DNA of 64,000 nucleotides from Paenibacillus sp. GM2. GTDB lineage: Bacteria; Bacillota; Bacilli; Paenibacillales; Paenibacillaceae. Of this stretch, positions 51,583 through 60,254 are shown one piece after another. The position numbers were made by a program, and so were the translations under genes. A model generated the notes under the pieces. That model was given only the letters and a program-made list of their open reading frames with translations, was not told the DNA's origin and ran no database searches. Numbering within the stretch: the stretch's first letter is position 1; every line of letters begins with the position of its first letter. The DNA is taken from positions 2,388,930-2,452,929 of the forward strand of contig NZ_LN831279.1 in assembly GCF_900069005.2 (NCBI RefSeq), read 5' to 3'.

Positions 51583-52848
51583 TTAGTCTGTGCCCGCGTA
51601 AGAATGCAAACCTGCAATAATGAGATTAACACCCACGAGCGTAAACATTACCACAAGGAAACCAATCACGGCGATCCAAGATGCCTTGCGTCCGTGGAAG
51701 CCGCGAGACAAGCGCAGATGCAAATAAGCGCTGTAGTAGAGCCATGTAATGAGCGCCCATACTTCTTTGGGATCCCAACCCCAAAAACGGCCCCATGCTT
51801 GCTGGGCCCAAATCATAGCAAATACCAGTGCCCCAAGTGTAAAGATGGGAAATCCGATAGCGATCGACCGATAGCTGATCTCATCCGCATCATTCGGATC
51901 AATCCCTTTGACGGCAGGCGCTAGTACCTTGCTTAACGGACGGCGCAGAATAAGCCTTAGTAATAAATATAGCACAATCCCGGCAATTAGAGCCCATATC
52001 ACCGTATTCAATTTACGGGCCGAGCTGGCTTCGCTCATCCATGACGGCGCTTCAAACCAAGCCCGATCCATTCCAAGGAACGATGGTACAGACTCGGCCT
52101 TACTCTGATAAGGCGCCACAATTGGCGGCATATGGTAAACTCCCTGTTGTTCTATTGTACTATCTTGTTGTACTTGGCTGTCAATCACTGTCTGATTTTG
52201 CGTAAATACAGCCTCATATCCAGCGGCCCGGAAGGCAAAAACCGACACAATAAAGCCCACTACTATAATAATAGAAAATAGCGTAAATTCAATCCATCTT
52301 TTTTGGCGGCGTGCTGATTTCTCGTTGCTATCGAATTCGATCGTGCGAAGCAGGTATAGCAGCGCGGCCACAAAACCAACCGCGAAGAAGGCCTCGCTGG
52401 TCGCTGCCAGCGTCACATGAATATACAGCCAGATTGAGCGTAACGAAGGGATGAGCGGTTGTACATCCTGCGGGAACACGGCGGCATACGCCATAATAAT
52501 GATTGCGATCGGCAATGCGAACATGCCCAGCAATATTTTGCGATAGATCAGGAAGATCACGGTAAATGCTATCATCACCATCATAGACAGGAATGTCATG
52601 AACTCATACATATTGCTGACCGGAATATGCCCGCTGTAGGCCCAGCGAAATGCACAGTAAACCAGGTGCGACAGCAAGCCCAAGGAAGAGGTTACAAAGG
52701 AGATTCTCCCCCACTTCCGTTCATGACGCTGCGGGTCTCTATTCTTCCACGTCTTCCCCGTAACAGCAACTACATAAAAAATAAAAGAAGCACAGTACAG
52801 AAAAAAAGCAATCATAAATCCATATCGGCTGATTTCCAAAAAATTCAT
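51583..52848 (-). CDS. resC: Cytochrome c biogenesis protein ResC (CcsA-like)
   Basis: A 421-residue membrane protein with about nine helices. The haem-handling WWD-type domain is visible in WAQQAWGRFWGWDPKEVWALITWLYYS (about 352-378), and histidines in the flanking loops (LLSHLVYCAFRW, YIHVTLAATSEAFFAVGF, YLHLRLSRGFHG). With ResB it delivers haem across the membrane to apocytochromes c. It starts 2 bases after the resB stop. Confidence 0.93.
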   Translation of the reverse strand: MNFLEISRYGFMIAFFLYCASFIFYVVAVTGKTWKNRDPQRHERKWGRISFVTSSLGLLSHLVYCAFRWAYSGHIPVSNMYEFMTFLSMMVMIAFTVIFLIYRKILLGMFALPIAIIIMAYAAVFPQDVQPLIPSLRSIWLYIHVTLAATSEAFFAVGFVAALLYLLRTIEFDSNEKSARRQKRWIEFTLFSIIIVVGFIVSVFAFRAAGYEAVFTQNQTVIDSQVQQDSTIEQQGVYHMPPIVAPYQSKAESVPSFLGMDRAWFEAPSWMSEASSARKLNTVIWALIAGIVLYLLLRLILRRPLSKVLAPAVKGIDPNDADEISYRSIAIGFPIFTLGALVFAMIWAQQAWGRFWGWDPKEVWALITWLYYSAYLHLRLSRGFHGRKASWIAVIGFLVVMFTLVGVNLIIAGLHSYAGTD

Positions 52849-52850
52849 AG

Positions 52851-54521
52851 CTATTCCCCCCCATTTTCCAATGACTTCTCATCTGCTTCTATGCCCATCG
52901 TGCTTAGAAACGAAGATACTTCACGGCGCATGCCGAACCAGTTCTTCGTGGTGTGCGCTCCAAGCGTCAATATTCCTTCATCAATGCGGAGCCAGACTCG
53001 CCGATGCTGCCAATAGAAGCTCATGATCAAACCAAGCATAACGATTCCAAGTCCAAGCCAGACAAACGGCATGGCCCGGTCAATCCGAATATTCAAATAG
53101 CTGGACGAAGCGATGATGTCAATGTCCTCCATCGACTGTACGTCTAATTCCAGCTTGTTCTGCAGTCCGCCAAGCTTCTCATTAATCGCATCCTGCTGGA
53201 ATCGCTCTTTATCGATCTGCTTCGGAAAATAGATGAACTGACTGCCTTCCTCAGGCAAATCCGGACCCTTCACTATGAAGAGAAATGCCGGAGCATTCGG
53301 GTCCCTGGATTTTGAAATAGGCTGCCCTTGTTCATTTAAGGAGAAATCCAAAAACTTATTTTTCAATTCCAAGGTGTAAGGACCAAGCTTGAACTCCTGT
53401 TGCGGGTTGTTCATCTCAAGCTTGAACTTTCCGTATTGCTCGCCGGTCACTTTATCCACCAGTACAGGCTGAACCGAACGGAGCTTAGGAGTTAAGTCAA
53501 AATCAAATTGATATACGCGCAGCCCTTTATAAGTCAAAGGGTCATTCACTTGAATCGCATGACGCTTCACTTCTTTGAGCAGAGGTTCCTTGGATGGATC
53601 ATCGCAATTCGCAGTACATTCATATAGAACCGCCTGCGTCTCGAACAGCTTCGGAACCACTTTACCGGTCTTGCGGAATTCTTCGGACATTTCGTCCTCG
53701 GAATAATACTCCACGGTGAACTTCTCGTTCTTTAAATAAAGATCCGTTCCGGGAATTTTCGTCTCTTCCCCTTCAGGGAACCAATAATGCTGATCATAAT
53801 GCAAGCCTGGCAAGCCCCTGAACAGTACGGCCAATAAGAATATGATTAGCCCGATATGTATAATATAGGGGCCCCAGCGGCTGAAGCGCTGCTTCTCAGC
53901 AAGAAGCGCAGCCTTCTCTGTATGCACGCGATAGCCTTTCTTCCTGAGGGGCTTGACAGCCCGCTCTACCCATTCGCTGCCTTTCTCTGCTACAAGCCCT
54001 TGATACACGACCTTCTGGCGCGTAAGGAACTGCATATGCTTAGGAATACGCTGCTTTGAAAGCGCTTTGTAAAGTGGCAACACGCGGTCCAGGCTGCAGA
54101 TGACGAGGGACGCGCCGATCATCACCAGCAGCAGGACGAACCACCAGGATTCATAAGTGTGGGAGAGACCCAGCTTATAATAAATTTCACCGATCTGCCC
54201 GTACTTGTTCTTATAGAAGGTGGTCGGGTCAAAATTAATGAAATTGCTCTCCTGCTCAAAAATAGTGCCTAGCATGGCGCCTACCAGTGTAAAGATAATT
54301 AAATAAACCGCAACTTTCACCGATGAGAAAAAGTTCCAGATCCGATCGATAAAATTAGGGTTTACGCGTTGGGAACGCCGGGCCACACCATCATAACGCA
54401 TTTCCAACAGTCCCTTGGAATCGCCGATGTCCTCCAGCGGCTTCCCACAGGATTCGCACAGGACCGTGCCGACCCGATTTTGATGACCGCATTCGCATTT
54501 TGTATTCTCTATCCATGCCAT
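52851..54521 (-). CDS. resB: Cytochrome c biogenesis protein ResB with N-terminal zinc ribbon
   Basis: A 556-residue membrane protein. Core ResB features: VKVAVYLIIFTLVGAMLGTIFEQ helix after residue 68, SWWFVLLLVMIGASLVICSLDR, then a large outer domain (LHYDQHYWFPEGEETKIPGT and VNDPLTYKGLRVYQFDFDL), and a last helix near residue 480. Before the core there is a 25-residue Cys-rich extension, Cys9-Cys11 and Cys22-Cys25 (KCECGHQN, LCESCGK), that looks like a zinc ribbon; B. subtilis ResB lacks it. It ends 5 bases before the resC start. Role in haem transport with ResC. Confidence 0.92.
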   Translation of the reverse strand: MAWIENTKCECGHQNRVGTVLCESCGKPLEDIGDSKGLLEMRYDGVARRSQRVNPNFIDRIWNFFSSVKVAVYLIIFTLVGAMLGTIFEQESNFINFDPTTFYKNKYGQIGEIYYKLGLSHTYESWWFVLLLVMIGASLVICSLDRVLPLYKALSKQRIPKHMQFLTRQKVVYQGLVAEKGSEWVERAVKPLRKKGYRVHTEKAALLAEKQRFSRWGPYIIHIGLIIFLLAVLFRGLPGLHYDQHYWFPEGEETKIPGTDLYLKNEKFTVEYYSEDEMSEEFRKTGKVVPKLFETQAVLYECTANCDDPSKEPLLKEVKRHAIQVNDPLTYKGLRVYQFDFDLTPKLRSVQPVLVDKVTGEQYGKFKLEMNNPQQEFKLGPYTLELKNKFLDFSLNEQGQPISKSRDPNAPAFLFIVKGPDLPEEGSQFIYFPKQIDKERFQQDAINEKLGGLQNKLELDVQSMEDIDIIASSSYLNIRIDRAMPFVWLGLGIVMLGLIMSFYWQHRRVWLRIDEGILTLGAHTTKNWFGMRREVSSFLSTMGIEADEKSLENGGE

Positions 54522-54526
54522 AACCT

Positions 54527-55060
54527 CTACCCCTCAGTCTGTACAAGCCGCTTAATCTGCTCATTCAATGTTTTCAGATTCAGCTCACCTTGTTGGATAG
54601 AAGCGATTTTCCCTTTTTTATCTACAAAAAAGGTTGTTGGCATCGGTACGACTCCATAATCGCGAACAGCTTCGTTATCTGTGTCAAATAGAATCGGAAA
54701 ATCAGTACCAAGCTGCTGTGTAAAATTAGTTACCGTCATCTGATCTTCCCCTGTGTTGATGCCAAGCACAACAACTCCAGAGTCGCGCCACTTCTCCCAC
54801 TGCTGCTGCAGAGCAGGCATTTCATTTACGCAGTAGGTACACCAGGTAGCCCAGAAATTGATGACGATCGCTTTGCCTTTATATTCGTCCAGGGTATGTA
54901 CTTTGCCATCAAGTCCAAGCAGCTTTACCGCTGGAGGTTTGCCGCCAACCACAGGCTTGTCGTTCCCCCGGCCGAACACCGCCGAACTGATGGCATATGC
55001 TCCTAACACTACAATGCAGAGCAATACTATAATTTGAACAGGACGTCTCGCCTTCCCCAT
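54527..55060 (-). CDS. resA: Thiol-disulfide oxidoreductase ResA
   Basis: A 177-residue membrane-anchored thioredoxin-like protein. A single N-terminal helix (about 9-28, IIVLLCIVVLGAYAISS) is followed by the domain with FWATWCTYCVNEMP, where Cys-Thr-Tyr-Cys is the active site (usually CEPC in ResA). It keeps the apocytochrome CXXCH cysteines reduced for haem attachment. The ATG at 55058-55060 follows AGGAG by 7 bases. First gene of the resABCDE cluster. Confidence 0.9.
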   Translation of the reverse strand: MGKARRPVQIIVLLCIVVLGAYAISSAVFGRGNDKPVVGGKPPAVKLLGLDGKVHTLDEYKGKAIVINFWATWCTYCVNEMPALQQQWEKWRDSGVVVLGINTGEDQMTVTNFTQQLGTDFPILFDTDNEAVRDYGVVPMPTTFFVDKKGKIASIQQGELNLKTLNEQIKRLVQTEG

Positions 55061-55187
55061 ATCAATTCTCCTCACTATGACAATTTTCATAAATCAATGA
55101 ACAAATCGTGAACATCCTATGAACATTATAACGAAAATTGCCATATTTTTCGCGAGGGGAATTATGAATATTATGTGTCTGAATGGG

Positions 55188-56024
55188 CTATTCTTTTTTT
55201 CGCGGTTTGAAATTTCCTTTGTTCTTGTTGGGCTTGACGGGTTTAGCGGGTTTAGCGGGCTTGTCCGAGCTTTCTCTTTTCAAAGGTTTGCTTGTTTTAC
55301 CTGCTGCTTCAGCTAGCTTATACAGACCTTCTACTTCTTCCTTCGTTAAGTGGCGATAGAGCCCTCTCTTCAAATTACCGAGAAATAAATCACCAAAGGA
55401 GATCCGCTTCAACTTGAGGACCGGATGTGATATCGCATCGAACATACGGCGCACCTGACGATTTCTTCCTTCATGGATCGTAATCGATATCGTCGATTGC
55501 TTCCCTTCCGGGTCGATATCATGATATTCGGCCTCTGCCGGGGCCGTCATTCCATCTTCAAGCATAATCCCTTGCTTAAGCTTGTCTAATTCGGTGCCAT
55601 GAGGCACGCCCTTCACCGTGGCCAAATAGGTCTTGGATACATGATGCTTAGGATGAGTCAGCAGATGGGCAAAATCCCCGTCATTCGTTAAAATAAGCAG
55701 GCCTTCAGTATCGTAATCGAGACGTCCAACCGGATATAGTCTCTCTTTAATACCTTTCAGATAGTCGGTGACTATTTTTCTTCCCTGCGGGTCTGATGCA
55801 CTTGTGATGACGCCCTTTGGCTTATTGAATACGAGATATACTTTCTTCTCTGCACCAATGGTTTTACCGTTTACGGTAATGACGTCTACATTCGGGTCAG
55901 CTTTTGTGCCAAGCGTGGTCACGACTTCATCGTTGACCATCACTTTGCCGCTCAATATTAATTCCTCACACTTTCGGCGCGAAGCTACGCCAGCATTGGC
56001 TAGTATTTTCTGTAATCTTTCCAT
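55188..56024 (-). CDS. rluB: 23S rRNA pseudouridine synthase RluB
   Basis: A 278-residue RsuA-family enzyme: S4-like N-terminus (LQKILANAGVASRRKCEELI, about 3-22), catalytic Asp in GRLDYDTEGLLILTNDG (about 95-111), and RQVRRMFDAISHPVLKLKRI. The C-terminus is a Lys/Pro-rich tail (SDKPAKPAKPVKPNKNK). The ATG at 56022-56024 is the family start; an upstream ATG at 56051 gives 9 more codons. It lies before resA, as in B. subtilis. Confidence 0.92.
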   Translation of the reverse strand: MERLQKILANAGVASRRKCEELILSGKVMVNDEVVTTLGTKADPNVDVITVNGKTIGAEKKVYLVFNKPKGVITSASDPQGRKIVTDYLKGIKERLYPVGRLDYDTEGLLILTNDGDFAHLLTHPKHHVSKTYLATVKGVPHGTELDKLKQGIMLEDGMTAPAEAEYHDIDPEGKQSTISITIHEGRNRQVRRMFDAISHPVLKLKRISFGDLFLGNLKRGLYRHLTKEEVEGLYKLAEAAGKTSKPLKRESSDKPAKPAKPVKPNKNKGNFKPRKKE

Positions 56025-56113
56025 TTTTTCATTAGTCACCTCAATACACATGATACCTATAGGAGATGAAATTCACAATAGGCCGCAAGAAAGCTGTTCA
56101 TTTTACAAAAATA

Positions 56114-56148
56114 TAACCGCCCAAGCAGGAACACCCCCAAGGCGGTTA
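56114..56148 (-). terminator. Intrinsic terminator of spmB
   Basis: Stem TAACCGCC/GGCGGTTA with a loop of about 19 bases, followed by TATTTTTG on the minus strand, about 30 bases after the spmB stop. It separates the dacB-spmA-spmB unit from rluB. Confidence 0.75.
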
Positions 56149-56178
56149 GATTATATGTAAACTCTCTATTAAAAAGTA

Positions 56179-56712
56179 TTAGCCGAATAAGAGCAAACAA
56201 ATGAACACAGCAGCGAAAAATCCGACAATATCGGAGAACAAACCAACCTTGAGCGCATAACGCCCGTTGCGGATCCCGACAGCCCCAAAGTAAACGGTTA
56301 GTACGTACAAGGTGGTATCGGTACTCCCTTGAATGGTTGAGGCAATTCGTCCGATCAGGGAGTCCGGTCCATAGGTTTTAATCAGATCTGTTGTGAAAGC
56401 TAGAGAGCCGGTGCCTGTTAAAGGACGCAGCAGGCCTAACGGCAGCACCTCGGCAGGAATACGTAAATATTCAAACAAAGGCGATACCAGACCGACAAAA
56501 AACTCCAGCGCCCCTGAAGCCCGAAAGACGCTAATCGCCACCATCATGCCAACCAAATTGGGGATAATTCCAATCGCCGTATTAAAGCCATCTTTCGCTC
56601 CGTCCACGAAGGACTCGTATACAGGTACTTTTTTGAAATAAGCGTATAAAGGAATGAATGCGATCATAACCGGGACAGCCCAGGCGGACAGAAGATTAAT
56701 CCACTCCAGCAA
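56179..56712 (-). CDS. spmB: Spore maturation protein B
   Basis: A 177-residue membrane protein with about five helices and the nucleoside-transporter-like gate repeat: GFNTAIGIIPNLVGMMVAISVFRASGALEF (about 42-71), LTGTGSLAFTTDLIKTYGPDSL and GSTDTTLYVLTVYFGAVG. SpmA and SpmB act together in dehydration of the spore core. It is 17 bases after spmA. Confidence 0.94.
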   Translation of the reverse strand: MLEWINLLSAWAVPVMIAFIPLYAYFKKVPVYESFVDGAKDGFNTAIGIIPNLVGMMVAISVFRASGALEFFVGLVSPLFEYLRIPAEVLPLGLLRPLTGTGSLAFTTDLIKTYGPDSLIGRIASTIQGSTDTTLYVLTVYFGAVGIRNGRYALKVGLFSDIVGFFAAVFICLLLFG

Positions 56713-56728
56713 TGAAGCTCACCCCTTT

Positions 56729-57355
56729 CTACCTCTTCAAGGTCATCGTATTCGGGGGGCTTAGCGGCGGTATTTTCTTGGAGTAGCGCCTGCGGTAGAA
56801 TCGGTCGGCTACAATCGCCGCCATCGTTGCGATCGCGGTAGCGATAAGCGTAGAGCCTACGATCTCCGCCGGATTTGCCGAGTTGAAATTAAGCCTGATC
56901 GCGATTAAGGTCGTAGGAATCAAGGTAATACTCGCCGTATTGAGGGCAAGCAGTGTACACATCGCCGGAGAAGCCGTATCCTTGTCCGGATTCAACTCCT
57001 GAAGCTGCTGCATCGCCTTGATTCCCATCGGTGTAGCGGCATTTCCTAGGCCGAGCAGATTTGCGCTCATATTGGTGAGAATAAAGCCCATCGCCGGATG
57101 GTTTTTTGGAACATCGGGGAACAAATAAGATACTACAGGCCCCAGCAATTTGGAGATCGTCTTGATTAGCCCCGCATCCTCCGCCATCCGCATCATCCCT
57201 AGCCAGAAGACAAGTACGCTGATCAGACCGAAGCAAACCGTAACTCCCGTTGCAGCGCCGTCAAAGGCCGCTTGGGTTACCGTATTGATATCACCCTTGA
57301 CCGCGGCGAACAAGAAGCCGATGACGATGAGTCCCAGCCATATTTTATTTACCAT
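56729..57355 (-). CDS. spmA: Spore maturation protein A
   Basis: A 208-residue membrane protein: VTQAAFDGAATGVTVCFGLI, then NLLGLGNAATPMGIKAMQQLQ (about 110-130), and TMAAIVADRF. It partners with SpmB in making spores heat resistant by lowering core water. It begins 42 bases after dacB. Confidence 0.94.
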   Translation of the reverse strand: MVNKIWLGLIVIGFLFAAVKGDINTVTQAAFDGAATGVTVCFGLISVLVFWLGMMRMAEDAGLIKTISKLLGPVVSYLFPDVPKNHPAMGFILTNMSANLLGLGNAATPMGIKAMQQLQELNPDKDTASPAMCTLLALNTASITLIPTTLIAIRLNFNSANPAEIVGSTLIATAIATMAAIVADRFYRRRYSKKIPPLSPPNTMTLKR

Positions 57356-57397
57356 ATCCCCTCGTCCCCCTAACTTTCAGCCAATCCATTTTTTCCC

Positions 57398-58567
57398 TTA
57401 ATCCCCCGAAAATAACAAAGATCTTAATGCATGCTGAAATGAGGTAAACCAATCCGGCCGCATGCTGCCAGAGCTATAAACCTGCTGATACCGTTTCGGA
57501 ACCGGCGGAAGGCTGCCGCGTTTGTAGACAGGAATCTTGCCGATTAGCTGCTGGTCCAACATAATGTGCAGCTCTCCCCGCCTGCCGAAGCTAAGCTCGT
57601 TCTCCTCCTGCAAGACCAGCTTCTTCCCGATCTGTCCCGATTCTTCTGAGGTTAGAGCATACTTAAAGCTTGTACCGGCAACAACACCGCTGTGCAAGCT
57701 TTGTCCTCTCTTGATGATCTCTACAAGCGGAAAATGCCCAAAGCCATAATCAAGCAGTCTGCGATGATCATTCCAGTCATCCCCATCATTAATCGTTACC
57801 ACTACAAGCTGCTGGCCATTTCGGGTTGCTGAACTGACCAGACAACGTCTGGCTATTTTCGTATAACCTGTTTTTACACCGTCTGCTCCCTCGTAGAAGC
57901 GCAGCATTTTATTTTTGTTAATCCATTTATAATCCCAAGGATCATTTGGATTCGGTGCCTGTTTAACCTGCGTCTTAACGATCTCTTTAAAATCAGGATT
58001 ATGCATTGCGTAGGCCGTTAGCTTGGCCAGATCTACTGCAGAAGAGTAATGATTTTTGGCGTCTAATCCATGTGGATTTTGAAATTGTGAGTGGTTAAGC
58101 CCTAGCAGCGCCGCCTTCTCGTTCATCAGACGAACGAACCCTTCCTCCGAACCGCCGACATGCTCGGCAATCGCTGTAGCCGCATCATTCCCTGAGCGCA
58201 GCATTAGTCCAAACAGCATATTTTCCAAGGTCATCTCTTCGCCCAAATGAAGATAAATCGACGAACCCTCTTTACCGAACGCAGCCCGACCCACCTTGAC
58301 CTTATCGGATAATCGCCCATGTTCAATCGCCACAATCGCCGTCATGATTTTCGTCAGACTGGCAATCGGAAGCTCTTCATTTCCATGATGCTCATAGAGC
58401 ACCCTGCCAGAGGCAACATCTAGCAGAGCTGCTGCTTGGGCATGATCCCCCGGGCTCTGCGGTCTATTTGGCTTCTCTTGCTCTTCAGCTTGTACCGCTA
58501 ATGGATATAGCAGCAGCAGGCAACTCGTCAACAAGGATATAAAGCGTATCTTGGATGTCATTCTCAT
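57398..58567 (-). CDS. dacB: D-alanyl-D-alanine carboxypeptidase DacB
   Basis: A 389-residue penicillin-binding protein 5-type enzyme with a signal peptide (residues 1-27, ending AVQA). Active-site motifs are SLTK (about 70-73, catalytic Ser), SGN (about 132-134) and KTG (about 238-240), then a C-terminal beta domain and amphipathic anchor (ALRSLLFSG). The link with spmA/spmB fits the sporulation-specific DacB that trims cortex cross-links in B. subtilis. Confidence 0.94.
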   Translation of the reverse strand: MRMTSKIRFISLLTSCLLLLYPLAVQAEEQEKPNRPQSPGDHAQAAALLDVASGRVLYEHHGNEELPIASLTKIMTAIVAIEHGRLSDKVKVGRAAFGKEGSSIYLHLGEEMTLENMLFGLMLRSGNDAATAIAEHVGGSEEGFVRLMNEKAALLGLNHSQFQNPHGLDAKNHYSSAVDLAKLTAYAMHNPDFKEIVKTQVKQAPNPNDPWDYKWINKNKMLRFYEGADGVKTGYTKIARRCLVSSATRNGQQLVVVTINDGDDWNDHRRLLDYGFGHFPLVEIIKRGQSLHSGVVAGTSFKYALTSEESGQIGKKLVLQEENELSFGRRGELHIMLDQQLIGKIPVYKRGSLPPVPKRYQQVYSSGSMRPDWFTSFQHALRSLLFSGD

Positions 58568-58650
58568 CGTCGTATTCCTTTCGGCTGAATGCTTGGCGAA
58601 CTTGTATCATTATATGCATTTCACCAAGATAGTATGTCCCAACTTAGGGT

Positions 58651-58828
58651 AGTCAAAAAGACCACTTTTGATAAGAAAACCAGATCGAAGTCATTCAGGG
58701 AGGAGCAACCGCGATTCAAAGGATGGTTTTTTTCAAAAAAAGAACCCTCCCGGAGCTTCCGGAAAGGATCGTTTATTGCCCCTTGGGTGAAGCCAGGCTT
58801 GCACTTATCAAAAGTGGACTTTTTAGAT
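58651..58828. repeat. MITE-like inverted repeat element (copy e, ~178 bp)
   Basis: The 21-base terminal arms (58655-58675, AAAAAGACCACTTTTGATAAG, and 58804-58824) match as inverted copies in 20 of 21 positions. The middle has a second inverted repeat (GGATGGTTTTTTTC and GAACCCTCC region, about 58720-58752). No transposase frame is present; a 91-codon plus-strand frame over it is a shadow. Inner segments match copy b (31820-31891). Confidence 0.72.
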
Positions 58829-58835
58829 TTCCTTT

Positions 58836-59285
58836 TTATAATTCTGTATGAACTTCGATTTTAGGCTCATCTTCTTTGCGACTTGGAATCATCGATTGAA
58901 TTCTGTCAATTACATTCGGCAGCGCATCGATCATCTTCTCAGCCAAATGAGTCTGATTATCGAGTGGAACAATGTGTACTCCCTGAGTACCTACAACAAG
59001 AAAAGCAATCGGATTGATGGAGACACCGCCCCCACTACCACCGCCGAAAGGTCTTTTAGCATGGTCATCAGAACCGCTGGAGCTGCTCTTTTCATAATTA
59101 TGATCATTCTCAACACAGAAATCACTGCCTCCGGCAGCAAAGCCAAAACCAACACGGCTGATTGGAAGAATCACACTACCGTCAGGTGTTTGAACAGGTT
59201 CACCGACAATGGTATTCACATCAACCATTTCTTTAATGTTCTCCATCGCCGTTTGCATTAGCCCTTGAATTGGATGTTCAGCCAT
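58836..59285 (-). CDS. gerW: Spore protein GerW (YtfJ)
   Basis: A 149-residue protein: MQTAMENIKEMVDVNTIVGE, then VILPISRVGFGFAAGGSDF (about 44-62), a Gly/Ser-rich middle, and VSINPIAFLVVGTQGVHIVPLD. This is the GerW/YtfJ family, needed for spore germination with Ca-DPA in B. subtilis. The C-terminal Asp/Glu-rich tail is short. Confidence 0.92.
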   Translation of the reverse strand: MAEHPIQGLMQTAMENIKEMVDVNTIVGEPVQTPDGSVILPISRVGFGFAAGGSDFCVENDHNYEKSSSSGSDDHAKRPFGGGSGGGVSINPIAFLVVGTQGVHIVPLDNQTHLAEKMIDALPNVIDRIQSMIPSRKEDEPKIEVHTEL

Positions 59286-59399
59286 TGTAACTTCCTCCTT
59301 AAGAATTGGGTTGAATAAGGACTTCCTACGCTTTTCGTAGTCTGCTCATACCGCGCATGTTGTATGTATGGGATTTAAGTCCTCAAGGTCCTTGAAGTC

Positions 59400-60125
59400 T
59401 CATTCGCGCTCTGATGATTTTGCTGATTTGGCTTTGGACAATATCTTAAGCCATTTGCGCAGCCCTTTATTCTCACGCAATACCCGAAAGATCAATACAA
59501 ACGATGCATATAAGGCATAACCTAGGCGAATACGCGCTTTGCATTTTAATTGGCTGACAAATAAAGGAGGAGATCCAAATTTAGGTACCACGAATAGCTT
59601 GGGACGTTGTTGCAGTGAAATGCGATAAGATAAAAATCCGATAAGGGTCGATTTGAGCGCCCAAGCGAAACCGGTTAACGTTGCAGTATGCGCCGCATTG
59701 GATAGGGCAATATTAGTGGACCAATCCAATTGGGTAACCTTAATATGCTTCAATGAGGCTTTCATCCAGCCGCGAAGTCCAAGGGTAGCTTCCAGCATTG
59801 TTCTAAAATCATCCGCCCATTGCTCAATCTTATGTTTATTAATTGCCTGCTCGTGATTTGCCGTCTGTCCCTCGTTCAAATTATTGCTGTTTTCTCCCCG
59901 GAAAATTAATCCTTCCTGCAAATTCTTCAGTTCAATCTCCGGTATTTTATAGTGAAGCGAGATCAGGCCAAAGAGCAATGTAACATCGATCGTAACCATG
60001 TCATTCTTATTGCTCCTCTTGGCAAAGAACTGAAGCTTGATATGCGATAATAGGAGTAACACAATGATGAGACACAGCAGGAACAGGCTGCTTCCGAGCC
60101 AAATCCACACGAGAACGCCCTCCAT
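59400..60125 (-). CDS. DUF2953 membrane protein (YtfI-like)
   Basis: A 241-residue protein with an N-terminal membrane helix (about 7-27, WLGSSLFLLCLIIVLLLLSH) and the sequence VTIDVTLLFGLISLHYKIPEI that is typical of DUF2953. It precedes gerW, as ytfI precedes ytfJ in B. subtilis, so a sporulation role is likely but unproven. A polar linker (about 70-105) and a C-terminal basic helix complete it. Confidence 0.82.
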   Translation of the reverse strand: MEGVLVWIWLGSSLFLLCLIIVLLLLSHIKLQFFAKRSNKNDMVTIDVTLLFGLISLHYKIPEIELKNLQEGLIFRGENSNNLNEGQTANHEQAINKHKIEQWADDFRTMLEATLGLRGWMKASLKHIKVTQLDWSTNIALSNAAHTATLTGFAWALKSTLIGFLSYRISLQQRPKLFVVPKFGSPPLFVSQLKCKARIRLGYALYASFVLIFRVLRENKGLRKWLKILSKAKSAKSSERE

Positions 60126-60186
60126 GCTATTCAGATAATAAGCTCTTAATAGTATGGCTGTTCACTATAAGAAACATTCGCAACGT

Positions 60187-60215
60187 AAAAAAACCTCTAC
60201 CTATTACGGTAAAGG
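60187..60215 (-). terminator. Intrinsic terminator of scpB
   Basis: Stem ACCTTTACC/GGTAGAGGT (one wobble, loop about 6) followed by seven T on the minus strand. Confidence 0.85.
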
Positions 60216-60254
60216 TCAATTACTGCAAAAAACAAAAAAAGGCTATTCGAACGG

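Noticed and set aside
58589-58864. 91-codon plus-strand frame downstream of dacB
   Set aside because: It spans the inverted-repeat element; codon use is random and there is no ribosome site.
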